DNA of 64,000 nt. Origin: Bacillaceae bacterium (lineage in GTDB: Bacteria; Bacillota; Bacilli; JACDOE01). Below are positions 1-10,945 of this stretch, piece after piece (the first letter of the stretch is position 1; every line of letters begins with the position of its first letter). Under the pieces are notes generated by a model that worked only from the letters and a program-made list of their open reading frames with translations, made no database searches and was not told the origin of the DNA. Location: assembly GCA_017656255.1 (NCBI GenBank), contig JACDOE010000001.1, positions 1,143,947 to 1,207,946 of the forward strand, written 5' to 3'. The translations under genes were made by a program, and so were the position numbers.

Positions 1-1223
1 TCAAAGACCACTTGCAGGTAATTATCGGAGTATCCCATCAACAGGCCGCTGTCGGGATCTTCCTTATACGGCCGCTCCGGAATAACGTCGAGCACCTGCC
101 CGACAAATTGGGATGCGTATTCCTCCGACAGGCGGTTGGACAGCTGGATCAAACGGTTCACCCGTTCATGTTTCACCTGCTCATCCACCTGGTCCGGCAT
201 TCTGGCAGCCGGTGTTCCGCTCCGTTTGGAATACGGGAAAACATGCAGTTCGGCAAACTTCATCTGTTCAATGAAGTGATAGCCGTTTTCGAACTGTTCA
301 TCCGTCTCACCGGGGAACCCGACAATCACATCGGATGTGATGGCCACACCCGGCAGGGCTTCCCGAATGGCGGCCAGTTTATCGGCATATTCTTCCACCG
401 TGTATTTACGGCGCATTCTTTTTAAGACCTCATTGTCACCGGCCTGCAGCGGAATATGCAGGTGGCGGCACATTTTGTCAGAGGCATTGATGACTTCAAG
501 GACTTCATCTGTAATCTGGCTGGCTTCAATGGAGCTGATACGGATGCGGTTGAGTCCGTCCACTTTATCCAGATCCCACAGCAGATCAGCCAGATTGTAG
601 TCCTCCAGATCTTCGCCGTAGCCCCCGGTATGAATTCCGGTCAGCACAATCTCCTTATAACCGGCTTCCACCAGTTTCCGGGCCTGGGCGATGACACTTT
701 CCGGTTTGCGGCTGCGCATCAGGCCACGGGCCCAGGGAATGATGCAGAAGGTGCAGAAGTTGTTGCATCCTTCCTGGATTTTGAGTGAAGCCCGGGTTCT
801 GTCAGCAAACTCGGGGACGTCCAGTTCCTCAAATTCCCGGGTTTTCATAATATTTTTCACGGCATTGACCGGCTGTCGTTCCTGACGGTACTGTTCAATG
901 TAATCGAGCAGTTTATCCCGTCCCTGCGTGCCGACAACCACGTCAACACCGGGGATATCCATCACTTCATTGGGGGATGTCTGGGCATAGCAGCCGGTAA
1001 CGGCTACAATGGCGTCAGGGTTTCGACGGATGGCACGACGGATGATCTGACGGCTTTTCTTGTCCCCTGTATTGGTGACGGTACAGGTGTTGATCACGTA
1101 GACATCCGCCTTGTTTTCAAATTCCACTTTTTCATATCCGGCATTTTTGAACAACTGCCAGATGGCTTCGGTTTCATATTGATTAACTTTACATCCCAGT
1201 GTGTGGAAAGCGACAGTCGCCAT
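1..1223 (-). CDS. mtaB: tRNA (N6-threonylcarbamoyladenosine-37 C2)-methylthiotransferase MtaB, 3' end outside the window
   Basis: Radical SAM methylthiotransferase that adds a methylthio group to t6A37 of tRNAs decoding ANN codons. The protein starts MATVAFHTLGCKVNQYETEA, the typical N-terminal UPF0004 domain with its first cluster cysteine. The radical-SAM cysteine triad EGCNNFCTFC lies near residue 155, followed by IHTGGYGEDL and the MRRKYTVEEY segment. About 407 codons are visible and the gene runs off the left edge, so the C-terminal TRAM part is incomplete. The ATG at 1223 is preceded by GGAGGGGTGAAGG. It is the last visible gene of the dnaK operon, 54 bp after rsmE, a usual Bacillales arrangement. 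Confidence 0.93.
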   Translation of the reverse strand, partial: MATVAFHTLGCKVNQYETEAIWQLFKNAGYEKVEFENKADVYVINTCTVTNTGDKKSRQIIRRAIRRNPDAIVAVTGCYAQTSPNEVMDIPGVDVVVGTQGRDKLLDYIEQYRQERQPVNAVKNIMKTREFEELDVPEFADRTRASLKIQEGCNNFCTFCIIPWARGLMRSRKPESVIAQARKLVEAGYKEIVLTGIHTGGYGEDLEDYNLADLLWDLDKVDGLNRIRISSIEASQITDEVLEVINASDKMCRHLHIPLQAGDNEVLKRMRRKYTVEEYADKLAAIREALPGVAITSDVIVGFPGETDEQFENGYHFIEQMKFAELHVFPYSKRSGTPAARMPDQVDEQVKHERVNRLIQLSNRLSEEYASQFVGQVLDVIPERPYKEDPDSGLLMGYSDNYLQVVF

Positions 1224-1277
1224 CCTTCACCCCTCCTTTCTACTCACAATATGGGCGAGAGAGGCATGATTTAAACC

Positions 1278-2021
1278 TCATTTTCGCACCTGTTCATAAT
1301 GATACGATATACAGGATAATCCGTAAAGAGATGCGGTCTCTGTACGGAGTATTCGCCGGCCGAGTGAGATGGATCGGAACCCGGCAGACAAAGCCTCGTC
1401 CACTTCTTTTTCGGAAAATCCGCCTTCCGGGCCGATGAGCAGTAAAATGGAAGATCCTTCGTCAAGCGGTTGCAGGGCCTCGTAAAGCGTAGCTCCCTGC
1501 TCCTGTTCATAGGCCAGAAGCCTTGTATCGAACGCATCCGCCTGATCAAGCAGTTCCCGCCAGGTATGGATTACCGTGATCTGCGGGATCCGGCTGCGAT
1601 GAGATTGTTCAGCCGCTTCTTTGGCGATTCGGGACCAGCGATCGATTTTTTTGGCTGCCTTTTTGCCATCCAAACGAACGATGGTCCTTTCCGAAATGAC
1701 GGGAAGAAACTGAAAAGCACCTAGTTCGGTGCCTTTCTGGATGATCAGTTCCATTTTATCTGCTTTGGGCAGGCTCTGGGCGATGGTGATTTGGACCGGC
1801 AACTCCCGGTTGTCATCAAGCTCGCCTATAATGTCACAATGAACCACTTCGCCGGACACATGGCGAATCCGGGCCGTTACGTCACGCCCCCTGCCATTGC
1901 TGACAATAATCTCATCGCCTTCGCCGTAACGCATCACATTTTTAATATGATGGACGTCATCCCCGGTGATGGTCAGGTCGTTCTCTCCCATCTGCGGGGG
2001 ATCCACAAAATATCTTTGCAT
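1278..2021 (-). CDS. rsmE: 16S rRNA m3U1498 methyltransferase RsmE
   Basis: SPOUT-class methyltransferase that methylates N3 of U1498 in 16S rRNA, in the cytoplasm on the 30S subunit. The 247-residue protein begins MQRYFVDPPQMGENDLTITG. It has a PUA-like N-terminal barrel and a C-terminal knotted domain with LLIGPEGGFSEKEVDEA and LGRRILRTETASLYGLS, the SAM-binding knot of the family. The ATG at 2021 is chosen because GAGG lies 8 bases upstream. A longer reading from 2057 would overlap prmA and lacks a clear ribosome-binding site. It lies 19 bp after prmA and 54 bp before mtaB, so it is very likely co-transcribed. Confidence 0.95.
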   Translation of the reverse strand: MQRYFVDPPQMGENDLTITGDDVHHIKNVMRYGEGDEIIVSNGRGRDVTARIRHVSGEVVHCDIIGELDDNRELPVQITIAQSLPKADKMELIIQKGTELGAFQFLPVISERTIVRLDGKKAAKKIDRWSRIAKEAAEQSHRSRIPQITVIHTWRELLDQADAFDTRLLAYEQEQGATLYEALQPLDEGSSILLLIGPEGGFSEKEVDEALSAGFRSISLGRRILRTETASLYGLSCISYHYEQVRK

Positions 2022-2040
2022 GGTCAAAACCTCAACTATT

Positions 2041-2985
2041 TTACACTTTTTTCGCAATAAAGGCTACCCAGTCTTCCATATTAAATGTTTCCAGTATCTC
2101 GAGACCGGCATTTCGCGCGGAGTCTTTGACTTCCGCTTCCTTGTTTTTGATGATGCCGGACGCAATAAAATATCCCGAGGGAGTGAGGACACGCCCCACA
2201 TCATCGACAAAGCGAAGGATCACTTCTGCGAGAATGTTGGCGACCACGATATCCGCTTCCATGTCCACTCCGTCCAGCAGATTGTTCTGCCTTGATTCGG
2301 CAATGGCATCAATCCGGTTCAATTTAAAATTAATCCGGCTGGCGCTCACCGCCACATCATCCAGGTCCAGGGCCAGAATACGAGAAGCGCCCAGTTTGGC
2401 CGCCGCGACACTTAATACGCCGCTTCCGGTGCCCACATCGATCACCCGGTCTCCCGGTTTCACCGTTTTTTCCAGCGCCCGGATGGCTAACACGGTGGTG
2501 GGGTGGGTTCCGGTACCGAAAGCCATACCCGGATCCAGTTCAATCACCATTTCGCCTTCCCGATCCGGCGGGGTTTCGTAATTTTCCCAGGTCGGCGTGA
2601 TCGTGAACCGGTCTGAAATGTGAACCGGTTTATAATATTTTTTCCAGGCCGTCGCCCATTCTTCCTCGCGGACTTCAGTCAGAGTGACCTGTCCTGTTCC
2701 CCTGTCAATGCCATACAAAAACAGGTTGTTGACAGCATCCTTGATTTCTTCCACCGTTTCCTGCAAACAGCTGTTAATGGGAAGGTAGGCTTTGACGATG
2801 ACCCCTTCTTCCGGAAAATCGCCGGGTGAGAGTTCATACACTTCCCCGAATTTGCCTTCCCAGTCTCGGTAAAGAACTTCCGGGTCTTCAATCACCACCC
2901 CGCTGGCCCCCGCTTCATGGAGAATGTTGGCAACCGCCTCAATCGCCTCCTGGCTGGTATGAATACTGATTTCCGACCATCTCAA
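2041..2985 (-). CDS. prmA: ribosomal protein L11 methyltransferase PrmA
   Basis: Trimethylates ribosomal protein L11 using S-adenosylmethionine. The protein (314 residues from the chosen start) has the N-terminal substrate domain LRWSEISIHTSQEAIEAV and ASGVVIEDPEVL. The Rossmann methyltransferase motifs are DPGMAFGTGTHPTT, DVGTGSGVLSV and ADIVVANILAEVI. The TTG at 2985 is favoured: GAGGGGG sits 8 bases before it, and the protein then starts exactly where the family starts. An in-frame ATG at 3012 would add nine residues but has a poor ribosome-binding site. It lies 60 bp downstream of dnaJ, a conserved Firmicutes neighbour. Confidence 0.94.
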   Translation of the reverse strand: MRWSEISIHTSQEAIEAVANILHEAGASGVVIEDPEVLYRDWEGKFGEVYELSPGDFPEEGVIVKAYLPINSCLQETVEEIKDAVNNLFLYGIDRGTGQVTLTEVREEEWATAWKKYYKPVHISDRFTITPTWENYETPPDREGEMVIELDPGMAFGTGTHPTTVLAIRALEKTVKPGDRVIDVGTGSGVLSVAAAKLGASRILALDLDDVAVSASRINFKLNRIDAIAESRQNNLLDGVDMEADIVVANILAEVILRFVDDVGRVLTPSGYFIASGIIKNKEAEVKDSARNAGLEILETFNMEDWVAFIAKKV

Positions 2986-3045
2986 TTGTTCCACCCCCTC
3001 ACCATCCGGCATCTCCGGCTGATCCCCGAGCGCTTCAACGGCGCA

Positions 3046-4173
3046 TTAATCGCCGCGAAAAGCCCGTTTCATTTTATCAAAAAAGGATTCCTGATCGCCA
3101 TGAATGGATTCGCCACTCTCTTCGGCAAATTCCTTCAGCAATTCTTTCTGTTTGTCGGTCATATTGACCGGTGTGACCACCCGCACCTGTACATGTTGAT
3201 CTCCCCGGCCATATCCTCTCAAACGCGTGATTCCTTTTCCCTTAATTCGAAAATAGGTTCCGGTTTGTGTCCCCGGCGGGATTTTCAATTTGACTTTGCC
3301 GTCCAGAGTCGGGACCTCCACTTCATCTCCGAGGGCGGCCTGCACGAAGGTTAATGGAACTTCGCAATAGACATCGTCTCCGTCCCGTTTGAAGAAATCG
3401 TGCGGTCTGACACGAATCAGCACGTACAGATCCCCGGGCGGTCCCCCGTTGCGGCCGGGTTCCCCTTTTCCGGCGACACGCAGGCGGGCGCCGTCGTCCA
3501 CACCGGCCGGGATTTTCAGGTGAATTTTGCTCCTCACTTTCATATGGCCGCTGCCGTGACACTTGCTACATTTTTCACGAATGATTTTACCTGTTCCCTG
3601 ACAGTTTTGACAGATTCGGCGGTTCACGATACGTCCGAAAGGCGTATTCTGAATCTGCTCCTGCTGCCCGGTGCCGTGGCAGACCGAACACTCTTCAGGC
3701 TGTGTGCCAGGCTTTGCACCAGTTCCGTGGCACTGATCACAGGTTTCTTCACGGGGGATTTCAATGTCCTTTTCAATGCCAAATGCCGCATCCTTGAATT
3801 CAATCTCAAGGGTGTACTGCAGATCTGCTCCCTGCTGCGGAGCATTCGGGTTTCGCCGTCTTCCCCCGCCGCCGAAGAACATATCGAAAATATCGCCAAA
3901 TCCGCCAAAATCCCCGCCGAAGTCGCCAAAACCGCCTCCGCCAAAACCCTGGCCGGGGTCGGCGTGGCCGAACTGATCATAATTCGCTCGTTTCTGGGAA
4001 TCACTCAACACGTCATAGGCTTCTTTGACTTCTTTAAACTTTTCTTCCGCATCCGGGGACTTGTTGACATCCGGATGATATTTTCGCGCCAGTTTGCGAT
4101 ATGCTTTTTTTATTTCATCGGCACTTGCATCTTTCGATACGCCGAGAACTTCATAGTAATCCCGCTTGCTCAT
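3046..4173 (-). CDS. dnaJ: chaperone protein DnaJ (Hsp40)
   Basis: Co-chaperone that stimulates DnaK ATPase and delivers unfolded clients. The 375 residues show every type-I Hsp40 part in order: J domain with the HPD triad (KYHPDVN) near residue 33, a Gly/Phe-rich linker ([17 protein letters not shown]), and four CxxCxGxG zinc-binding repeats ([32 protein letters not shown]). The two beta-sandwich substrate domains follow. Length is standard. It lies 175 bp after dnaK, a gap that holds two strong hairpins which may lower DnaJ relative to DnaK. Confidence 0.98.
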   Translation of the reverse strand: MSKRDYYEVLGVSKDASADEIKKAYRKLARKYHPDVNKSPDAEEKFKEVKEAYDVLSDSQKRANYDQFGHADPGQGFGGGGFGDFGGDFGGFGDIFDMFFGGGGRRRNPNAPQQGADLQYTLEIEFKDAAFGIEKDIEIPREETCDQCHGTGAKPGTQPEECSVCHGTGQQEQIQNTPFGRIVNRRICQNCQGTGKIIREKCSKCHGSGHMKVRSKIHLKIPAGVDDGARLRVAGKGEPGRNGGPPGDLYVLIRVRPHDFFKRDGDDVYCEVPLTFVQAALGDEVEVPTLDGKVKLKIPPGTQTGTYFRIKGKGITRLRGYGRGDQHVQVRVVTPVNMTDKQKELLKEFAEESGESIHGDQESFFDKMKRAFRGD

Positions 4174-4255
4174 TCAATCAACTCCCAGTATAAGCCTTCA
4201 TCCAGTCCTGGTCCAGAACGATGCATGATTCCCCTTTAATTTAAGAAAAATGTAA

Positions 4256-4287
4256 AGTCAAAGCTGGCGGTCACACCAACTTTGACT
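4256..4287 (-). terminator. stem-loop between dnaK and dnaJ, possible partial terminator
   Basis: Read on the minus strand, AGTCAAAGTTGG pairs with CCAGCTTTGACT over 12 positions (one G-U) around an 8-base loop and is followed by TTTACATTTTT. A second hairpin lies just upstream at 4299-4329 (GCAGGGCTCCGAT pairing with ATCGGGAGCTCTGC, with one mismatch). Together they could attenuate read-through into dnaJ or protect the dnaK transcript 3' end. This is inferred from sequence only. Confidence 0.55.
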
Positions 4288-4348
4288 GCATAAGTCCGGC
4301 AGAGCTCCCGATTTATATCGGAGCCCTGCGATGATCAAGTGTTGATTC

Positions 4349-6235
<1,887 letters not shown>

Positions 6236-6262
6236 TTAAAATACTGAAAATGTTGTATAGCT

Positions 6263-6883
6263 CTATGAGCTGACCTTCACCATGGAAGGACGAATGACTC
6301 GATCTTTCATCATATATCCCTTTTGCAATTCTTCCACCACGACACCGGATTCATGTTCATCACTGTCTACCTGCATCACGGCCTGGTGGTAATTGGGATC
6401 AAACTTTTTACCCGTTGCTTCGATCGGCTTGACATCTTCTTTCTCGAGAATCTGCATGAATTGCCGGAATACCATTTCTACCCCTTCCATGAGGGCATCG
6501 TTGTCCGATTTTTCCTTTCCGGCTTCGATGGCTCTCTCAAAATTGTCCACCACCGGCAACAGCGATTCGATCACATTCATCGACGCATATTTGGCCATCT
6601 CTTCTTTTTCCTTCATGGTGCGGCGGCGGTAGTTGTCAAAATCAGCCTGGGCTCTGAGAAAACGATTATAGTTTTCTTCCACCTGTTTTTTTAATTCATC
6701 GATCTGTTGCAGCAATTCCTGTTCACGTTCCGAGAGGGACGATTCTTCCTCCCCTTTATTATCCGGTGCTTCTTGCTGAGCTTTCATCGAATCATCTTGT
6801 TCCTGTGGCTGTTCTTTCTGCTCCAGGCCTTCTTCCATCTCATCCTGGTTTTCTACCGATTGGTTCTTTTCTTCCAAAGCCAT
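6263..6883 (-). CDS. grpE: nucleotide exchange factor GrpE
   Basis: Releases ADP from DnaK. The 206-residue protein has a long acidic, Gln-rich N-terminal stretch (first 55 residues), a coiled-coil helix (ELLQQIDELKKQVEENYNRF) and the conserved ADFDNYRRR segment. The C-terminal beta domain has DPNYHQAVMQVDSDEHESG and ends VIRPSMVKVSS. The start codon lies only 15 bp after the stop of the chaperonin gene, so the two are almost certainly on one message. Confidence 0.97.
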   Translation of the reverse strand: MALEEKNQSVENQDEMEEGLEQKEQPQEQDDSMKAQQEAPDNKGEEESSLSEREQELLQQIDELKKQVEENYNRFLRAQADFDNYRRRTMKEKEEMAKYASMNVIESLLPVVDNFERAIEAGKEKSDNDALMEGVEMVFRQFMQILEKEDVKPIEATGKKFDPNYHQAVMQVDSDEHESGVVVEELQKGYMMKDRVIRPSMVKVSS

Positions 6884-6898
6884 TCACCTCAAATTCTG

Positions 6899-8434
6899 TT
6901 ATTCTTCTTCCTTCATGCGAATGATCGTATGAATGCGCAGTATCGCCCGGCTGACTTCCGCAGCCGCCTGGACCGCCTGGATCTTGACCTGTACCGGATC
7001 CACCACACCGACTTCCAGCATGTCAACCGGCGTTCCTGTGTCCAGATCCAGTCCGAAGGCATGATTGCCGGTTTCAATCTGAGTTGCTTTAACCTGTTCC
7101 ACTTTTTCCAGCGGGCTGAATCCCGCATTCTGAATCATCTGGGTCAGGGGCCGCCGCATGGCGTGACTGACCACTTCCATGCCGAAACTTTCCATGCCTC
7201 TTAACGCTGATTTTTGCTTTTCCAGTTCAATGGAAGCTGCCAGTTCAATGGCGCCGCCTCCCGGTATGTATCCGCTGCGTACGGCAGCCTGAACGGAAGA
7301 AGCGGCATCTCTAGCAATCCGTTCCCGTTCCCCGACCAGTTCCGGAGTGGGCGCGCCCACAAGAATGGTCGCAGTCGGTGTTCCACTTCCATCCAGGATA
7401 CGGACATGTTTCATCCGGTGATTCACGACGACTTTACCGGCATTACCCAGATACCGGGACAGTTCTTCCACCGGTTTAGCGAGACCGGTCCGTTTCACAC
7501 TGCGGGCTCCGGTATGTTCCATGACGCGTTTGATTTCTTTTTTGGCTACCCGGTGCACAACCATAATCCCCCGGTCGCGACAAAACTCCTCAGCGAGCGC
7601 ATCCAGGCTGCGATCCACAATCACCAGATTGACGCCCAGTTGTACCAGTTTGTCCAGGTCCTTTACAAAGGCATCTTTTAATTCCAGGTATCGCTGAAAT
7701 CCGATTTCAGTGCCCAGTGCTTCATCATCCACTTCTTCCGGAGCAAAGGCATCATCCATTACCAGAATCCTGGCCTGATCCAGTTCCGACGGCATATCAT
7801 CCGCAACGGGCAGTTTGCTAATCAGCACACCGGAGATGACCTCATGCTCACTTCCCGGGGCAGCGACCACGCTGTCGGCAAAACGGTATGAAGTTTCAAC
7901 CAGCTTTTCTGCTCCAACTGTGTGCGCGCCCTCCATAATCAGGCGGGCGATATCTTCCTGTTCTCTACCGGCAATTCTCGCAATCTGATAAAGTACCGGA
8001 TCATCGAGTGTTTCAATCGGGGACGACTTTGCCCTCATCCATTCAATTGCCAGGCGGGCCGCCTCCTGGATCCCGGCGATAACCTTGGCCACCGGGACGC
8101 CCTGTTCGATCTTTCTCAGGCCTTCTTCGACCATGGCCGAGGCCAGCACCGTTGCCGTCGTCGTGCCATCCCCCACTTCATCCTGCTGTGATCGGGCGAT
8201 GTTTATCAACATTCGGGCAGCGGGATGTTTCACCGCCATTTTATCCAGGATCGTCACACCATCATTGGTGATCAGCACCTCTCCGGATTCATCCACCAGC
8301 ATGGTGTCGAGCCCTTTTGGGCCCAGTGTTCCTTCCACGGCTGAAGCCACTGCCCGGACGGCACTGGCATTACTCTGAATCACGGAAATCTGATCATCAT
8401 GTCCATTTCTTTCTTCCCTGTCAGATGCGCTCAT
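6899..8434 (-). CDS. archaeal-like (group II/'group III') chaperonin inside the hsp70 operon
   Basis: A 60-kDa-type chaperonin of 511 residues, but related to the archaeal thermosome rather than GroEL. Visible signatures are EGTLGPKGLDTMLVDESG (34-51), TNDGVTIL, the ATP-site EVGDGTTTATVLASAM (catalytic Asp at 89), and the apical-domain segment HTGARSVKRTGL. GGGAIELAASIE lies near residue 390 and DMLEVGVVDPVQVK near the C-terminus, which ends in charged KMKEEE-like residues instead of the GGM tail of GroEL. This matches the 'group III' chaperonins reported in some Firmicutes (first characterised in Carboxydothermus) that also sit in the dnaK operon. The inferred role is a built-in-lid, GroES-independent folding chamber co-expressed with DnaK/GrpE/DnaJ. 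Assignment by motif reading is strong; clients and oligomer state are unknown. Confidence 0.93.
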   Translation of the reverse strand: MSASDREERNGHDDQISVIQSNASAVRAVASAVEGTLGPKGLDTMLVDESGEVLITNDGVTILDKMAVKHPAARMLINIARSQQDEVGDGTTTATVLASAMVEEGLRKIEQGVPVAKVIAGIQEAARLAIEWMRAKSSPIETLDDPVLYQIARIAGREQEDIARLIMEGAHTVGAEKLVETSYRFADSVVAAPGSEHEVISGVLISKLPVADDMPSELDQARILVMDDAFAPEEVDDEALGTEIGFQRYLELKDAFVKDLDKLVQLGVNLVIVDRSLDALAEEFCRDRGIMVVHRVAKKEIKRVMEHTGARSVKRTGLAKPVEELSRYLGNAGKVVVNHRMKHVRILDGSGTPTATILVGAPTPELVGERERIARDAASSVQAAVRSGYIPGGGAIELAASIELEKQKSALRGMESFGMEVVSHAMRRPLTQMIQNAGFSPLEKVEQVKATQIETGNHAFGLDLDTGTPVDMLEVGVVDPVQVKIQAVQAAAEVSRAILRIHTIIRMKEEE

Positions 8435-8559
8435 GTCTCAACGCCCTTTCCATGCATAGCGATAGGGGGTTCAGGATCAACCCTACCCCCCTTTTTATCA
8501 TAACCTGATACACATTCCCTTTTTAACCTGACGAAGATGGATTTATACGAGTGTTGACT

Positions 8560-9588
8560 CTAGTCTTCATAAAACTTGTTCAGGGTCTGGGACAGGTCAC
8601 GGGTCAGATGGTTGAGAATGCGGATGACTTTGGCATATTCCATGCGTGTCGGCCCCAGGATCCCCACCACCCCGACGGGATTCCCGTGCAGTTCGTAAGT
8701 GGCCGTAATCACGCTGCAGTTGTTGACCGCTTCTTCATCCAGCTCCTGACCGATCCGAACCTGAAGTCCGCTTTCTGTCTGACCGAGGAGACGTATCACA
8801 GCATCATCACGTTCCAGAAGTTCCAGAATGCCTCTTACTTTATCAATATCACGGAATTCCGGCTGGTTCATGATGTTGGTCGTCCCCTTCAGGTAAATAC
8901 GATCGGCGGATTGTTCGTCAAATGCGCGGGAAATCATCTCCATCGCCTGATCATAGGTTTCAAGATGTTGCCGCAGCTCACGGTTGATTTCAGTAAAAAT
9001 ACGGGTCCGGATCTGCGAAAGCGGAACGCCTTTTAATTTATGATTGAACAGATTAACGAGTTTCTCAATATCAGAAAGTGAAATATCCTCCGGCACCTGG
9101 ATCGTTTTATTCTCGACCCTTCCGGTATCAGTCACCAGAATAGCCACCGCCGAATGTTTGGAAATGGGAATAATTTGAATGTGATTTAACTTGGCCTGAA
9201 AGACTTCGGGTCCCATCACGATGGACGTATAGTTGGTCAACTGGGACAGGATATCGGCTGTCTGCTGAATCACCTGTTCCACTTCATAAAACTTCTGATC
9301 GAAAAAATATTTGATCCCCATGATTTCCGGGGCCGTCAGTTTTCTCAGCTTGAGCAGGTGATCCACATAGTAGCGGTATCCTTTCTGGGACGGCACCCGG
9401 CCTGCCGACGTATGCGGCTGCTCCAGGTATCCCATTTCCTCCAGGTCCGCCATTTCATTGCGGACGGTCGCCGAACTGAATCCGATATCTTTGCGTTTAG
9501 AAATCGTTCGCGAGCCGACAGGCTCGGCGGAACGAATATAGTCATCTATGATGGCATTCAGAATCTTCTTCTGCCGTTCCGTCAACAT
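8560..9588 (-). CDS. hrcA: heat-inducible transcription repressor HrcA
   Basis: Repressor of class I heat-shock genes that binds the CIRCE operator and senses chaperonin availability. The 342-residue protein has an N-terminal winged helix (MLTERQKKILNAIIDDYIRS, SSATVRNEMADLEEMGYLEQ, HTSAGRVPSQKGYRYYVD) and a GAF-like dimer/effector region. It ends with VVGILGPTRMEYAKVI. The ATG at 9588 is chosen because GAGG lies 11 bases upstream and the family starts here. An upstream in-frame ATG at 9651 would extend it by 21 non-conserved residues. It is the first gene of the operon and likely represses itself. Confidence 0.97.
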   Translation of the reverse strand: MLTERQKKILNAIIDDYIRSAEPVGSRTISKRKDIGFSSATVRNEMADLEEMGYLEQPHTSAGRVPSQKGYRYYVDHLLKLRKLTAPEIMGIKYFFDQKFYEVEQVIQQTADILSQLTNYTSIVMGPEVFQAKLNHIQIIPISKHSAVAILVTDTGRVENKTIQVPEDISLSDIEKLVNLFNHKLKGVPLSQIRTRIFTEINRELRQHLETYDQAMEMISRAFDEQSADRIYLKGTTNIMNQPEFRDIDKVRGILELLERDDAVIRLLGQTESGLQVRIGQELDEEAVNNCSVITATYELHGNPVGVVGILGPTRMEYAKVIRILNHLTRDLSQTLNKFYED

Positions 9589-9664
9589 GATGTCCATCAC
9601 CTCACGATTAAGAGGACATGGCGGATCGACCCGACAATCGTCAATCTCCATGTTTTAAACCTTA

Positions 9665-9691
9665 TTAGCACTCATGCCCCACGAGTGCTAA
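9665..9691 (-). promoter_or_regulatory. CIRCE operator (HrcA binding site)
   Basis: TTAGCACTC, nine bases, GAGTGCTAA: a perfect match to the canonical CIRCE inverted repeat, placed between the hrcA promoter and the hrcA start codon. By established knowledge HrcA binds here. It should therefore control the whole downstream unit, including the archaeal-like chaperonin. Confidence 0.98.
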
Positions 9692-9702
9692 TCCTTATCT
9701 AA

Positions 9703-9732
9703 AACATACCAAATCCGGTCAGCTGTTGTCAA
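9703..9732 (-). promoter_or_regulatory. sigma-A promoter of the hrcA-dnaK operon
   Basis: On the minus strand TTGACA (9727-9732) and TATGTT (9703-9708) are separated by 18 bases. The start of transcription would fall at the upstream edge of the CIRCE element, the classic layout for HrcA repression. Confidence 0.8.
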
Positions 9733-9742
9733 CAAGACCCGT

Positions 9743-10945
9743 TCATGTCCCAAGGAATGCGGCGAATACCTCATTGCCAAGGGGAATCCCCTTTTCTGAC
9801 AGGCGCACGGAGGAGGTATCCATGACAATGAGTCCCTGTTCCCTTAACCGGCCCAGCGGCTCCGCAAACACCTCTCTCATGCCCTGTCCGTACCGGTGGT
9901 AAAAGCGGTCGAAGCGAACCCCTTCCAGCATACGAAGGCCCATGATCATAAAATCTTCCATCGATTCCCGCTCCGACACCGCAAATTCCTCTACCCGGGG
10001 GAGTCCCTCTGTTTTTACTTTTTCTAAATACATGTTTAAGGGTCCGGCATTGACATGTCGCCTGCCAGCGACGTAGCCATGGGCGCCTGCCCCGATGCCG
10101 TAATAAAATTCATTCAACCAGTAAGTGATGTTATGCCGGCTCTCAAATCCGGGATTGGCAAAATTACTGATTTCATATTGTTTAAATCTCCGTGCGTTCA
10201 ATTCATCCATCAGCCACAGGTACATGTCCAGTTCTTCCTGTTCGGAGGGTAGCGGCAGTTTTCCTTTTTCATACAGATGATAGAAATGTGTATTTTCCTC
10301 TACTTTTAGACTGTATGCTGACAGGTGCCGGATTGGTAACTGCACCGCCCGTTCTACCGCATCTTTGAGATGATCGAGTGTCTGGCCCGGAAGGCCGAAC
10401 ATCAAATCGATTGATATATTATCAAAACCGGCGTTGACCGCATTTTCGATACTTTCATAAACCTGGCGACGGTCGTGAATCCGTCCGATTCGTTTTAACA
10501 GTTCATCATTAAAGGTCTGCACCCCGAAACTGATCCGATTGACACCGCCTGCTTTCATCACATTCAGCTTGGCAGGATCCGTCGTCCCGGGATTCGCTTC
10601 CATGCTGAATTCGTAATCCCGTTCCAGCCGGGGAAAATGCCGGGATACAGAGTCAAGAAAATAGGCCATCTGCTCCGGGCTCAAATATGACGGCGTGCCA
10701 CCACCCACATAAATGGTAGAAATCTTCTGCGGCGGCACCTGCCTGACCGTTTCTTCCATTTCGCGGTCCAGGGCATACAGGTAATCCCAGATGATCTGTT
10801 CATCCCGAGTGACAAAGGAGTTAAAATCACAATAATAGCATTTGTTGGTGCAAAAAGGGATATGAATATAGACCGCCCCGGGCGGGGATTCAAGGCTGAT
10901 ATCCGGTTTTGGTCCTTGTTTCTGTTCTTCCAGCATGGCACTCAC
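9743..10945 (-). CDS. hemW: HemW, radical SAM family heme chaperone
   Basis: Radical SAM protein related to oxygen-independent coproporphyrinogen oxidase, now viewed as a heme-inserting chaperone for respiratory enzymes. The 400-residue protein carries VYIHIPFCTNKCYYCDFNSF: the CxxxCxxC cluster motif followed directly by the CDFNSF seen in HemW instead of the extra cysteine of HemN. SAM-binding YVGGGTPSYL and NRISFGVQTFN follow, and an HemN C-terminal domain ends the protein. The ATG overlaps the patA stop by four bases, so translation is probably coupled. In many Bacillales hemW lies between lepA and hrcA; here only the hrcA side is kept. Confidence 0.95.
   Translation of the reverse strand: MSAMLEEQKQGPKPDISLESPPGAVYIHIPFCTNKCYYCDFNSFVTRDEQIIWDYLYALDREMEETVRQVPPQKISTIYVGGGTPSYLSPEQMAYFLDSVSRHFPRLERDYEFSMEANPGTTDPAKLNVMKAGGVNRISFGVQTFNDELLKRIGRIHDRRQVYESIENAVNAGFDNISIDLMFGLPGQTLDHLKDAVERAVQLPIRHLSAYSLKVEENTHFYHLYEKGKLPLPSEQEELDMYLWLMDELNARRFKQYEISNFANPGFESRHNITYWLNEFYYGIGAGAHGYVAGRRHVNAGPLNMYLEKVKTEGLPRVEEFAVSERESMEDFMIMGLRMLEGVRFDRFYHRYGQGMREVFAEPLGRLREQGLIVMDTSSVRLSEKGIPLGNEVFAAFLGT

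Noticed and set aside
1271..1549. Alternative frame at the 3' end of rsmE suggesting a frameshift
   Set aside because: The main frame continues through the conserved LRTETASLYGLS motif to a normal stop, so no frameshift is needed.
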